In this document: positions 27,934 through 37,840 of the stretch, in pieces | Layout of the letters: the number at the start of each line of letters is the position of its first letter | Numbering within the stretch: the first letter of the stretch is position 1 | Source: Vibrio sp. CDRSL-10 TSBA | GTDB lineage: Bacteria > Pseudomonadota > Gammaproteobacteria > Enterobacterales > Vibrionaceae | Assembly: GCA_039696685.1 (NCBI GenBank) | Contig: CP155566.1 | Coordinates: 2,046,001 to 2,110,000, forward strand | Length of the DNA: 64,000 nucleotides | Direction: 5' to 3' | Translations under genes and position numbers: made by a program | The notes under the pieces: generated by a model | Databases searched by the model: none | Told to the model about the DNA's origin: nothing | What the model saw: only the letters and a program-made list of their open reading frames with translations

Positions 27934-29211
27934 TACGCTGCTCCTCTCGCATCTCTTGCTGCCTGAGCCTGAATCTGGGTGACAACGTCCAGTGCGCTGC
28001 GTACCCCATCCTCATGAAAACCGTTATGCCAGTAGGCACCGCAATACCAGGTATTGTTCAGCCCACTAACCTCCTGCTTTCTCTCCTGCGCCTGAACCGA
28101 CTGCAAGGTGAATACCGGATGGTGATAAACAAACTTGCGCAGAACCTTGTCCGGTTCTATCGAGTGCGTGCTGTTCAGAGTGACGCACAAGGTGTGCGGT
28201 GCGTTAATATGCTGCAGGATGTTCATATTATAGGTCAGAGACGGTAACTGCTGATCTTCTCCCGTCTGACCGCTCAGCCAGTAATTCCACGACGCCCATG
28301 CCGCTTTACGTTTAGGCATAAGTGCTGTATCCGTGTGTAACACCACCTCGTTGGCCTGATAGGCCATGGCACTTAAAATATCGGTCTCGTGGCGGTTCGG
28401 GTCATTTAACATGTTCAGAGCCTGGTCACTATGACAGGCAAAGATCACCGCATCAAAATGCTCAATACGTCCATTCACTTTTAATTCGACGCCCTGCGCG
28501 CTGCGTTTGACGTCAGTTACTGGCGAATTCAGACGGATACGGTCGGCAAAGCCGCGCGTTAAAGGATCGATATAGGCACGAGATCCGCCTTCAATCACAT
28601 ACCATTGCGGTCGGTCGGTGATATCCAGTAACCCGTGATTGAGAAAGAAACGCAAAAAAAACATCAGTGGGAAAGCGCGCATATCGGCCAGCGATGATGA
28701 CCAGATAGCCGCTCCCATTGGTAAAATGTAGTTGCGGCAAAAGTAGTCAGAAAAGCGATGATGGACCAGGAAACTGCCCGAGGGTTTGCAAGCTTTGCTG
28801 CTCGTCCCGTTCAGCCTGTTTGGCCAGTTTATTGAAGCGGACAATTTCACGGATAAAGCGATAGAAACCGGGGCGCAGCCAGTTACGCTTCTGGGCAAAC
28901 AAAGTACGCAGCGTATGGCCGTTATATTCCAGTCCATTACTATCATTACGAACGCTGAAACTCATTTGGGTCGGCACACCTTTTACCCCGATTTCATCCA
29001 TCATGCGGATAAAGTTAGGGTAAGTCCGGTCGTTGTAGACAATAAATCCGGTGTCCACAGAGTAAGATTGCCCCTGCAGCTCAACGTCTACGGTCGCAGT
29101 GTGACCGCCAATATAATCGTTAGCTTCAAATAGTGTAATGTCATGCTCCTGATGCAGGTAGTAACCGCAGGTCAGGCCAGAAATTCCCGTGCCGACAATG
29201 GCTATTTTCAT
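27933..29211 (-). CDS. FAD-dependent oxidoreductase, amine-oxidase/desaturase-like
   Basis: About 425 residues with an N-terminal Rossmann FAD motif (IAIVGTGISGLTCGYYL) and the amine-oxidase-type segment GHTATVDVELQGQSYSVDTG. GAAAC 28770-28774 splits it; removing one A restores LQTLGQFLVHHRFSDYFCRN. Probably oxidises a lipid together with the neighbouring CFA-like enzyme; substrate not shown by sequence. Stop and DUF1365 start overlap as TAATG. Confidence 0.88.
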
Positions 29212-29223
29212 TGTGATGTCCTT

Positions 29224-29949
29224 CTAAGTACGGAAAAAACGACGGATAAGATGGTATTGCCAGCGATACGGCAACATGCCGAGGCAGCGTATTATCCAGG
29301 TAAACCGACGCGGAAAATAAATGCAGTCCTGCCCGCGCTCGAGCCCGTGACGAATCCGTTGAGACGCTTGCTCAGCAGTGACTATCATTGGCATGTTGAA
29401 TGTGTTTTTATCGGTCAGCGGAGTGGCAACAAAGCCGGGAAAGATGGTTGATACCGCTATTTCGCGCTGACTCCAGTCAAGACGCAGTGTATTGGCCAGA
29501 TAGGCGACGGCTGCTTTCGAAGCGCCGTACGCCTCCGCTCTTGGCAAGGCAAGCTCGCTCGCAATAGAGCCGACGATGGCAACCCGGTGCCCAGAGCTGA
29601 GATGAGGTTGAATTCCTTCTATGGTATTGGCGAGACCAACCACATTAATCTCAAACACACGCGCCATAAGTTTGGCGTCCATCACTCCGTCATCGATGTA
29701 CTCGCAATCCCCGGCATTTAAAATCCATAGTGTGGGAGTGAGCGGCAATTGTGACAATGCCTCCAGCGTCTGCTCACGCTGGGTGAGATCGAACTGCAAA
29801 CAGTGTACTGAGGTTGAAAGCGCCGAGAGCTGCTGCAGCTTGCCCTGATTACGGCCGCAAGCGATAACCTGCCAGCCAAGACGAGCATAGTCTTCGGCCA
29901 GTTTTTTACCGATACCCGACGTTGCCCCGGTAATCAGTACAGACCTCAT
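29224..29949 (-). CDS. Short-chain dehydrogenase/reductase
   Basis: 241 residues of classical SDR fold: cofactor motif GATSGIGKKLAEDYAR, Asn of LNAGD, catalytic Ser in AIVGSIAS and YxxxK in AEAYGASKAAVAYL. The C-terminus is basic and aromatic. Substrate unknown. Starts at an ATGA overlap with the SnoaL-like gene. Confidence 0.9.
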   Translation of the reverse strand: MRSVLITGATSGIGKKLAEDYARLGWQVIACGRNQGKLQQLSALSTSVHCLQFDLTQREQTLEALSQLPLTPTLWILNAGDCEYIDDGVMDAKLMARVFEINVVGLANTIEGIQPHLSSGHRVAIVGSIASELALPRAEAYGASKAAVAYLANTLRLDWSQREIAVSTIFPGFVATPLTDKNTFNMPMIVTAEQASQRIRHGLERGQDCIYFPRRFTWIIRCLGMLPYRWQYHLIRRFFRT

Positions 29950-30365
29950 TGTCCCAGCCTCCGTTTGATCGATCGAATAACACTGCCGAGTAACGGCAAC
30001 TGCTCGTACAACATCTCACCTAAATCAAAATAGTCTCGGTGATAAATCACCTTCGCTTCATGAAACTTGAGATGACTCATGCCCTGCACTTGCACCATTC
30101 GCCCTCCGGCTAATTTGGGATGCTGCAGCTGCATGGTCCAGGTCAGAAAAGCATTTTGTTCTACCTGATGCTGTTCGTGGATAACGAAGTCACACCGATC
30201 AACATTGCGGTACAGGTTATCGAAGTAATCGGCTAAAGACGCAAAGCCTTCAATACGATGTGCCGCATCTTCAAACACGACATCGTGATGGTAGATATCC
30301 TGCAATGTATGCAAGGTGCTTTTGTTGAGCTTAGTGTAAAAATGCGCAACTGTTTGTACATCCAT
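29946..30365 (-). CDS. SnoaL/NTF2-like protein
   Basis: 139 residues, small alpha+beta cone fold of the NTF2/SnoaL superfamily (TWTMQLQHPKLAGGRMVQVQG). First gene of the operon. Start chosen at MDVQTVAHFYTKLN; an in-frame ATG four codons upstream is possible. A TTGTACA-type half-site overlaps the start region. Confidence 0.82.
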   Translation of the reverse strand: MDVQTVAHFYTKLNKSTLHTLQDIYHHDVVFEDAAHRIEGFASLADYFDNLYRNVDRCDFVIHEQHQVEQNAFLTWTMQLQHPKLAGGRMVQVQGMSHLKFHEAKVIYHRDYFDLGEMLYEQLPLLGSVIRSIKRRLGQ

Positions 30366-30380
30366 GACCGACCTCAATAC

Positions 30381-30406
30381 TTATACAAAACATAATTTCG
30401 TACAAC
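30381..30406 (-). promoter_or_regulatory. Second TTGTAC-type imperfect palindrome
   Basis: TTATACAAAA and TTTCGTACAA form arms matching at 8 of 10 positions, 16 bp upstream of the SnoaL-like start. It resembles the perfect palindrome 30 bp further upstream and is probably a second operator for the same factor. Confidence 0.6.
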
Positions 30407-30434
30407 ATAGCTTTACTGTAGAGCATTTCGCAAA

Positions 30435-30462
30435 AGTTGTACAAAAAAATATTTGTACAACT
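30435..30462 (-). promoter_or_regulatory. Perfect 28-bp palindrome, probable MerR-type operator
   Basis: AGTTGTACAAA - aaaata - TTTGTACAACT: 11-bp arms without mismatch around a 6-bp spacer. It lies about 70 bp upstream of the eight-gene operon. TGTACA-centred sites are reported for the LitR/CarH branch of MerR regulators (B12-dependent light sensing); assignment to that family is inference. No regulator gene is adjacent. Confidence 0.75.
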
Positions 30463-30657
30463 TTTTATATCAGGGTGTACGCATGGCGCAGCTAAGCCGA
30501 TCACTAGAGTGGTGAGTAAGACGCTGAGTTTGGAGGATAAATAAGTAACAAAATGAAAACGGCTCTAAAAAGTAACCAGGTTAAAAAGCGCGAAAACAAA
30601 GGGCAAGAGATGTGCGGCAGTCCTTTCCACATTCTGGCTTATGACTTCGATAGCTGT

Positions 30658-30697
30658 AAAAAAACCAGACTCCGATAGTGCATCGAAATCTGGCTTT
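30658..30697 (-). terminator. glpD terminator
   Basis: CCAGATTTCGAT-gcact-ATCGGAGTCTGG (two G-T wobbles) followed by seven T on the minus strand, about 50 bp after glpD. The remaining DNA between this and 30470 holds no recognisable gene. Confidence 0.85.
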
Positions 30698-30746
30698 ATC
30701 TTTAAACTCTGTTCACCAGTTACTGATCAGCGATGAATGGCTCTGA

Positions 30747-32293
30747 TTAATGATTGACGACTGATAAACTGACGACTGGCTGAGCCGGCAAGTTGGCGGC
30801 AATGTACTCAGCCACGTGTTGTTGCTGTTCTTGGTTAAGATACAAACCTAACTTGGTACGGCGCCATAATAAGTCGTCACTGTTTTTGACAAATTCATGC
30901 TCCAGCATGTAATCCACTTCGATTTGGTATACGCCTGGCGCAAACTCGCGCCCCATCTGTTCAGCGTTAGAAACACCCGCCAGCATTTTGTGTGTGTACA
31001 TACCAAATTGAGTCACATAACGAAACGCCTGCTTATCACTCAGCCACGGATATTGCTGCTGAATGGTGATGGCCAGTTTTTCCCGGCTGCAGCTGAAATC
31101 TCCACCCGGCAATGCACTGTGTGCAGTCCATGGGCGTCCCATGTTCGGGAAGAAACGGCTCCAGTTTTTTCATCGCTGACTCACCCAGTTTACGGTAGGT
31201 CGTTAACTTACCACCAAAGATAGACAAAATCGGCGCTTCGCCATCTTTGGTCAGTTCCAGGGTGTAGTCACGCGTGATCGCCTGCGGTGAATCGGATTCA
31301 TCATCACACAGCGGACGCACACCACTGTAAGTCCATACGACATCATCTTTGTGTACCTGGTTAACAAAGTGCTGGTTTACGATATCCAGCAGGTATTCCA
31401 CTTCTTCATCGCAGATTTCGACTTTACGCGGATCGCCTTTGTACTCCATATCCGTGGTGCCTATGATGGAAAAATCGCCCAGATAAGGAATAACAAATAC
31501 AATCCGGCCATCTTTATTCTGCAGAATGTACGCTTTATTTTCGTGATGCACTTTTGGCACAACGATGTGGGAACCTTTGATCAGACGGATGTTACGCGGT
31601 GACGCAGCGTGCAAACCGTCGTCAAACACCTGCTTCACCCAAGGCCCGGCGGCATTGACCAGAACTTTGGCTTTACGCTCAAAACGAGTGTTGGTCAGTA
31701 CATTATGAATAGTGACGTGCCAGATACCGTTTTTCTGTTCCGCTTGCTCAACCTTACAATAGTTCGCCACTTCCGCTCCGTTATTCTGGGCAGACAACAC
31801 GTTTAGCAGCACCATACGCGCATCATCAACCCAGCAGTCAGAATATTCAAAACCAACCTTCATCTCTGGTTTCAGCAAACCAGATTTAGCCAAATCAATT
31901 TTGCGGCTCGCAGGCAGCGTGGTGCGCTTGCCCAGGTGGTCATAAAGAAACAGGCCGCAACGAATCATCCACGCCGGGCGCAGGAAACGGGCGATGAGGC
32001 AGACGGAATCGCATCGGAATCGAAATATGAGGCGCTTTACGCAGCAGCACTTCACGCTCGGCCAGTGCCTCTGAAACCAGACGAAACTCATAATGCTCCA
32101 GATAACGCAGTCCGCCGTGAATCAGTTTGGAACTTGCCGATGACGTCGCGCTGGCAAAATCCTGAGCTTCATAGAGACCGACCGACAGGCCTCTGCCGGC
32201 AGCATCCGCTGCGATACCGGCACCGTTGATACCTCCGCCGATAATAATCATATCGAGAAGATGGTCATTATTATGTTGAGTCTTTGTGTTCAT
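30747..32293 (-). CDS. glpD: Aerobic glycerol-3-phosphate dehydrogenase
   Basis: Membrane-associated flavoenzyme oxidising G3P to DHAP into the quinone pool. N-terminal FAD motif IIIGGGINGAGIAADAAGRG; GLRYLEHYEFRLVSEAL and IFGGKLTTYRKL are typical. Two frameshifts: GAAAC 31984-31988 (restores PHRPFLRPAWMIRCGLFL) and GAAAC 31152-31156 (restores KLEPFFPNMGRPWTAHSALP). 514 residues after repair. Start at MNTKTQHNNDHLL; two upstream ATGs lie in the operator region and are rejected. Confidence 0.95.
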
Positions 32294-32317
32294 TTTTGCT
32301 GACCTTAGTATTCTAAT

Positions 32318-32328
32318 GAGCGAACGAA
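32318..32328 (-). promoter_or_regulatory. GlpR-like operator element upstream of glpD
   Basis: TTCGTTCGCTC on the coding strand; the identical 11-mer recurs upstream of glpF (36242-36252). A further ATGTTCG half-site lies at 32371-32377. Both resemble the TTCG-rich GlpR consensus. Confidence 0.6.
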
Positions 32329-32406
32329 TATGATTCATGGTAGATCCATTTTCGTTTTCAGTCATCAAAAATGTTCGTTTATGCGCGATTTGTGTGATTC
32401 AGCCAC

Positions 32407-32442
32407 AAAAAAAGCCCACCAGTATTAACTAATGGGCTTTTA
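32407..32442 (-). terminator. glpR terminator
   Basis: AAAAGCCCATTAG-ttaatac-TGGTGGGCTTTTTTT on the minus strand, 18 bp after the glpR stop; separates glpR from glpD. Confidence 0.85.
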
Positions 32443-32459
32443 ATATCGCTTAAATGAGT

Positions 32460-33236
32460 TTACGCGCTCTTACCTTCGATCACACTCAAAGTTATATTGT
32501 GTTCGTTAAGGATATTGATAATCTGTTCCGGCGGGCGCTGGTCGGTAAACAGACTGTGAATTTGAGAAATATTGCCCAGCTTCACCATAGCATTGCGGCC
32601 AAATTTCGAATGGTCCACCGCAAGCAGTACGCTGCGGCTGTTCTCGATAATTGCCTGTTTGACCCGAACTTCGTGGTAGTCGAAATCCAGTAATGAGCCG
32701 TCCAGGTCAATACCACTGATACCGAGAATACCGAAGTCCAGACGAAACTGCTTAATAAAATCAAGGGTCGCCTCGCCAACAATACCGCCGTCACGGTTGC
32801 GTACTTCGCCACCCGCCAGAATCAGCCTCACTTCCGGATTAGGCAACAGTATGGTTGCCACATTCATATTGTTGGTGACCACACGCAGTTGTTTGTGGTT
32901 TTTATTCAGGGCGCGGGCTACCGCTTCAGGTGTGGTTCCGATATCAATAAACAGTGTCGCACCATCCGGAATCGACCTGGCAACTTCCTCAGCAATAATG
33001 TCTTTTTCGCTGAAATTTATCGATTTACGCGTGTTATAAGAGATGTTTTCCGAACTTAAAGGAATCGTCGCCCCACCGTGATAACGGCGGATTTTATTTT
33101 CGTCGGCGAGTTCGTTGAGATCACGACGAATGGTCTGCGGGCTGACATTAAAACGTTCGACTAACTCTTCGGTGCTCACATAACCATGTTTGGTAACCAG
33201 CTCGACAATCTGCTGGTGTCGTGGAACTTGCTTCAC
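32460..33236 (-). CDS. glpR: Glycerol-3-phosphate regulon repressor GlpR (DeoR family)
   Basis: 258 residues. N-terminal HTH (YVSTEELVERFNVSPQTIRR), then the DeoR sensor domain with FIDIGTTPEAVARAL and LDFGILGISGIDLDGSLLDF, nearly identical in pattern to E. coli GlpR. Start set at GTG (VKQVPRHQQIVELV), eight bases after AGGAG; a longer ATG frame runs into the leader and is rejected. Expected to be induced by G3P. Lies between glpK and glpD. Confidence 0.94.
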   Translation of the reverse strand: MKQVPRHQQIVELVTKHGYVSTEELVERFNVSPQTIRRDLNELADENKIRRYHGGATIPLSSENISYNTRKSINFSEKDIIAEEVARSIPDGATLFIDIGTTPEAVARALNKNHKQLRVVTNNMNVATILLPNPEVRLILAGGEVRNRDGGIVGEATLDFIKQFRLDFGILGISGIDLDGSLLDFDYHEVRVKQAIIENSRSVLLAVDHSKFGRNAMVKLGNISQIHSLFTDQRPPEQIINILNEHNITLSVIEGKSA

Positions 33237-33335
33237 GTACTCTACTCCTGATAGTGATCTTGTTGTTATAAAGGGCATTGTGCGCCAATTACAACCCTAT
33301 GAGAAGTTGTGGAGCCCCAAATCAGGAGCTGATGC

Positions 33336-33366
33336 AAAAAAAGAGCGCTCTAACGCGCTCTTTTTT
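33336..33366 (-). terminator. glpK terminator
   Basis: AAAAAAAGAGCGC-tctaac-GCGCTCTTTTTT, symmetrical stem with flanking A/T runs 26 bp downstream of glpK. Confidence 0.88.
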
Positions 33367-33391
33367 GTTGGTTTGTCCATAAATCAGACGA

Positions 33392-34909
33392 TTAATCTTC
33401 ACTATCGCGTAATTCTGACCAAACCTGGGCACATTTCACCGCTCGCTTCCAGCCTTTGTAGCGACGGGCACGCTTATCTTCATCTTCATGCGGTGTAAAG
33501 GTGCGATCCAGAACCGCTTTGTTACGCACTTCCTCGATACCACTCCAGTAACCTACCGCGATACCAGCCAGATAAGCCGCACCCAGCGCAGTCACTTCCG
33601 TGACTTCAGGACGCTGTACCTCGGTATCCAGCACATCAGCCTGGAACTGCATCAGGAAGTTGTTTGCAACTGCACCACCGTCAACTTTCAACGTCTCCAG
33701 GCGAATACCTGAGTCGGCCTGCATCGCATCCAGTACGTCACGAGTCTGGTAAGCAATCCCTTCCAGCGTTGCGCGGATAATGTGGTTGGTATTCGTGCCG
33801 CGAGTCAGACCCACAATGGTGCCACGGGCATGTGCATCCCAGTAAGGCGCACCAAGACCGGTAAATGCAGGTACCACGTAAACGCCGTTAGAGCTGTCTA
33901 CTTTAGTGGCGAAATATTCAGAATCGTGCGCATCCGAAAACAGCTTGAGTTCATCACGCAGCCACTGAATCGAAGCACCGCCCATAAAGACCGCACCTTC
34001 CAGTGCATAGTTCGGCTCACCATTCGGGCCACAAGCCAGAGTCGTCAACAGACCATGGGTTGAAGCTACGCGCTCGGTACCCGTGTTCATCAGCAGGAAA
34101 CAACCGGTGCCGTAAGTATTTTTCGCCTGACCAGGTTCAACACACATCTGGCCGTACAGCGCCGCCTGCTGGTCACCGGCAATACCTGCGATCGGAATAC
34201 GTGTGCCGCCCTTACCACCGATGTTAGTTTTACCGTAGATTTCAGATGATGACTTCACTTCCGGCAACATAGAGGCCGGAATCCCCAGCTCATCAAGCAT
34301 CTTTTGGTCCCAGCACATATCATTGATATTAAACAGCATCGTACGCGATGCGTTGGTGTAATCAGTAATATGAACGCGGCCCTGAGTCATCTTCCAAACC
34401 AGCCAGGTATCAACGGTACCAAACAGCAGTTTACCCGCTTCGGCATCTTCACGAGCGCCTTCGACGTTATCCAGAATCCATTTCACCTTGGTACCGGAAA
34501 AATACGGGTCAAGCACCAGACCGGTATTATCACGCACATAAGACTCCAGACCACGGGCGCGTAACTCATCACAAATGTCTGCGGTACGACGACACTGCCA
34601 GACAATCGCGTTGTATACCGGTTTACCCGTTTCTTTGTTCCAGACAACGGTGGTTTCACGCTGGTTGGTGATACCGATAGCGGCAATCTGGTCGCTGCTG
34701 ATACCGGTTTTCGCCAGTACTTCAGTCAGAGTTGAACTTTGTGTCGCGTAGATTTCCAGCGGATCATGTTCAACCCAGCCACCCTGCGGATAAATTTGGG
34801 TAAATTCACGTTGTGATACCGCGACGATATTCGCGTCGTGATCGAGAATAACAGTGCGTGAGCTGGTTGTGCCCTGGTCGAGTGCTACAACGTATTTTTG
34901 GTCGCTCAT
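33392..34909 (-). CDS. glpK: Glycerol kinase
   Basis: Phosphorylates glycerol to G3P. 505 residues, intact: FGGY-family start [33 protein letters not shown], and FGGY signature 2 region [18 protein letters not shown]. Expected targets of allosteric control (FBP, EIIA-Glc) are not visible by sequence alone. 80 bp downstream of glpF. Confidence 0.97.
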   Translation of the reverse strand: MSDQKYVVALDQGTTSSRTVILDHDANIVAVSQREFTQIYPQGGWVEHDPLEIYATQSSTLTEVLAKTGISSDQIAAIGITNQRETTVVWNKETGKPVYNAIVWQCRRTADICDELRARGLESYVRDNTGLVLDPYFSGTKVKWILDNVEGAREDAEAGKLLFGTVDTWLVWKMTQGRVHITDYTNASRTMLFNINDMCWDQKMLDELGIPASMLPEVKSSSEIYGKTNIGGKGGTRIPIAGIAGDQQAALYGQMCVEPGQAKNTYGTGCFLLMNTGTERVASTHGLLTTLACGPNGEPNYALEGAVFMGGASIQWLRDELKLFSDAHDSEYFATKVDSSNGVYVVPAFTGLGAPYWDAHARGTIVGLTRGTNTNHIIRATLEGIAYQTRDVLDAMQADSGIRLETLKVDGGAVANNFLMQFQADVLDTEVQRPEVTEVTALGAAYLAGIAVGYWSGIEEVRNKAVLDRTFTPHEDEDKRARRYKGWKRAVKCAQVWSELRDSED

Positions 34910-34989
34910 GTCGGGATTCCTTTTGTTTTCTATTATGTTCTATTTTTAAATCGTTTTAATGGTGACTTTACAGGTCAATAAGTCTGTGG

Positions 34990-35839
34990 TTATGCCGATG
35001 CGTTTTCCATCGATTCATCACATTGATTCGGGATAGTGCAGCCCTGTCCTTCCTGAGGTAAGTGTGCACCGATCACTTTCGGATACAACCATCCGCCAAA
35101 ACACGCACCACAAATGGTAGCAACAATCGGCACGATGAAATAAGGGATATCTTTAGCGCCGGACAGTGCGTAGTCCCAGCCAGCCAGGTAAGCGAAACAG
35201 CTTCGGACCGAAGTCACGCGCCGGGTTCATAGCAAAACCGGTCAGCGGGCCCAGTGAGCCACCAATGATCGCAATAAGAATACCGATCAGTAAAGGGTTC
35301 ATTGCACCACGTGACGCGCCATTGCGCTCATCACCCAGCGCCAGAATGACAAACATCAATACAGCAGTAATGACAAACTCGACCGCAAAAGCACCAGAGA
35401 AAGAGAGAGCCGGATTCGGGTAAGTCGAGAAAATACCTGCCGTAGCCAGAGCCTCTTCACTACCTCGGGTGAAATTGTGGGCAATTTCGTAGTCGGTAAA
35501 CAGCGGGCCGAACAGAGCGTAAACCAGCGCTGCAGCACTGAAAGCACCCAGTAACTGAGCGGCAATATAAGGAATTACTTTTTCCTTTTCGAAGCCATGA
35601 AATACGGCTAGTGCAATTGTGACTGCCGGATTAATATGCGCTCCGGAAACACCCGCAGTACAGTAGATGGCAATCGCAACTGCAAAGCCCCACATAATAC
35701 TAACTTCCCATTGGCCAAACTGCGCACCGGTTAAAACCAGTGCCGCGACGCAGCCAACGCCGAAAAATATCAGTAATCCTGTGCCAATAAATTCAGCAAT
35801 ACATTGTCCTAGCAAACTAGGTTGTTTGAGAGTGGTCAT
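34990..35839 (-). CDS. glpF: Glycerol uptake facilitator GlpF (aquaglyceroporin)
   Basis: Inner-membrane MIP channel with six membrane spans and two half-helices bearing the two NPA boxes: SGAHINPAVTIAL and GFAMNPARDFGPKLF. The Asp after the second NPAR marks the glycerol-conducting subgroup. GAAAC 35194-35198 shifts the frame after GPKLF; removal of one A restores FAYLAGWDYALSGAKDIPYF. 282 residues. First gene of glpFK. Confidence 0.94.
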
Positions 35840-36300
35840 AATGTTCGTCCTTTTGTTTTCACGGCTCGTTATAGTTGCTCGTTATAATTGTGTTGTTACC
35901 GGCCTAATTATGCATTCATTATCGAATACGAAAACAAAGAAACACAAAAAATGCGCGTTCACTCATAACTAAATGACAAACTCATTTCTTGTTTGTTACA
36001 TAGATCACTTTATTCCCATACATTTGCTGCCTCAGATCATGGAAAAGGCGCTAAAGTTCGCAGATAAAGTGCGCTGAAGGAACGAACTTCTTGCTTCGAT
36101 TAGCCAGAGAAACAACCATAACTCTTTGTTTTAAAATAATTTAATACATGAAACTTTCGGAAGTGACAATTCAGCCACTAAACAAACATCCAAAACAACA
36201 CAGTTAAGCAACATAAGCATCAAACAATTAACAATACAACGTTCGTTCGCTCGAAAAATAAACAAGAATTTAAAAATAGATCGGGGAATCAATAATTAAC
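35840..36300 (-). promoter_or_regulatory. glpF upstream control region
   Basis: Contains several GlpR-like elements: ATGTTCG near the start codon, the palindromic TATTCGATAATGAATGC on the minus strand (about 35912-35928), and TTCGTTCGCTC at 36242-36252, shared exactly with glpD. TTACATAGATCACTT near 35998 resembles a weak CRP site. Two 13-bp direct copies, GCTCGTTATAGTT / GCTCGTTATAATT, occupy 35864-35889. No gene seen. Confidence 0.6.
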
Positions 36301-36528
36301 TGATAACAAAATCACCTGTCACCTGAAATTCTCAGTATGACTAAGCGCACGGAAAGTGAGTATCTGCAGCAGTTAATAAGCGCACCGGCAGGCATAGAGC
36401 AAACGGTATTAGCGCTTAGCGCGGGGATCGCTGCCTGAGCACAAGCAATCATCATCTGAATAATCGCGACTATCAGAGAAGCAGCCCCGGAAGAAACAGG
36501 TGGTGGGACAAATGAACAGAAAAAAACA
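36301..36528. other. Unassigned region downstream of htpX
   Basis: No convincing gene. An 88-codon minus-strand frame overlaps the htpX terminator and has no ribosome binding site; a 33-codon plus-strand frame (MTKRTESEYLQQLISAP...) has none either. The region may hold an sRNA or gene remnant, but nothing can be asserted. Confidence 0.3.
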
Positions 36529-36529
36529 A

Positions 36530-36557
36530 AAGGCCCTGAGGATGAACTCAGGGCCTT
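36530..36557 (-). terminator. htpX terminator
   Basis: AAGGCCCTGAG-ttcatc-CTCAGGGCCTT, 11-bp perfect stem followed on the minus strand by TTGTTTTTTT. Confidence 0.85.
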
Positions 36558-36564
36558 AGATTGA

Positions 36565-36602
36565 AATCCCCCGTGCACTGAAAGCAGCGCCCGGGGGGGA
36601 TT
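36565..36602 (+). repeat. G/C-run hairpin next to htpX terminator
   Basis: AATCCCCC and GGGGGATT arms 22 nt apart with an additional GCGC core. Only 8 bp from the htpX terminator; orientation and role unclear. Confidence 0.5.
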
Positions 36603-36611
36603 GTTTTACTG

Positions 36612-36659
36612 CAGCGTTGCTTTATTGGTGCATCGCTTTATCGCTGCATTACTTTTAGT
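36612..36659. repeat. Degenerate 16-bp tandem repeat, three units
   Basis: CAGCGTTGCTTTATTG, GTGCATCGCTTTATCG and CTGCATTACTTTTAGT follow head to tail, sharing the pattern nTGCATnGCTTTAtnG, just downstream of the htpX stop. Confidence 0.6.
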
Positions 36660-36670
36660 TTATTTGGAGA

Positions 36671-37535
36671 TTACGAATTACGCAGCGCGGCAATACGTTT
36701 ATCCAACGGAGGGTGGCTCATCAGCAGTTTCCGTTAATGTGCTTTTACCGTTGATACCAAATGCCATCATTGACCCTTCAAGCTGAGGTTCATAGCTCAT
36801 CTTCAGACGCTCAAGCGCGGCAATCATTTTCTGTTTACCAACTAACTGCGCGGCACCGGCATCAGCATGGAATTCACGATGACGGCTGTACCACATCGTA
36901 ATAAAGCTCGCCAGAAAACCGAACACCAGTTCCAGCACCATAGAGACCGCAAAATAAACCATCATGTTGCTGCCCTCACCCTCTTCGGAGTCACGGGATG
37001 CGATCAGGTTGGCAACAAAGCGCGACAGGAAGATAACGAAGGTGTTCACCACACCCTGCATCAGTGTCATAGTAACCATGTCACCGTTGGCAATGTGGCT
37101 TATCTCGTGTGCCAGTACCGCTTCGGCTTCATCACGGGTCATGTTATGCAGCAGTCCCGTCGATACCGCGACCAGCGAATCATCACGCTTAGCACCGGTT
37201 GCGAAGGCGTTCATGTCCGGCGCGTCGTAAATCGCCACCGTCGGCATACCAATACCCGCTTGCTGTGCCTGGCGACTCACGGTTTGCATCAGCCAGTGCT
37301 CCATTTCATTACGCGGGTTTTCAATCACCATTCCGCCCACAGAGCGCAGAGCCATACCTTTCGACATCATCAGCGAAATGAAGGCACCGCCGAAACCAAA
37401 CACTGCCGCCATAACCAGCAGACCAGACAGACTGCCCGGCTGCATACCGGTAAAGGCATACACAATATTCAAAACAACACTTAACACCAGCACTACAGCC
37501 AGGTTGGTTGCCAGGAATAATAACACTCGCTTCAT
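36671..37535 (-). CDS. htpX: Membrane zinc metalloprotease HtpX
   Basis: Inner-membrane quality-control protease. N-terminal membrane segments ([20 protein letters not shown]), zinc motif HEISH in [15 protein letters not shown] and two further spans. GTTTC 36727-36731 shifts the last residues; removing one base gives [20 protein letters not shown] and the normal C-terminus. 287 residues, family length. Confidence 0.95.
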
Positions 37536-37840
37536 TTACTTTTCTCCGCACAGGATGTGAAATCTAACGCCCATGGTTATTTGTTTAAGTCAGGGCTAGT
37601 AGACTGATTCTTTTACTTTAAGACGTAATTAATACTGAAAGACTAATCTAATAGATAGTGTCTAAGATTTGATATTCAAGGTTAAGCAGTAAATTGCAAC
37701 ATTTAATGTCTGTCTTTAATGCCCATTCGGGATCAGGTCGGATCAGTATGACTTTAGACTTTGGTCTTATTGAGGGATCCCGGGAAAGAAACTACATTTT
37801 GGGGAGTTCAGGGATTAACCGATAATGAAAGGAAAGTATC
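37536..37840. promoter_or_regulatory. Divergent promoter region htpX / small ORF
   Basis: 305 bp with no gene; holds the promoters of htpX and the small downstream gene by position only. Confidence 0.35.

Noticed and set aside
36312..36578. 88-codon minus-strand open frame
   Set aside because: Contains the htpX terminator, has no ribosome binding site and no recognisable domain.
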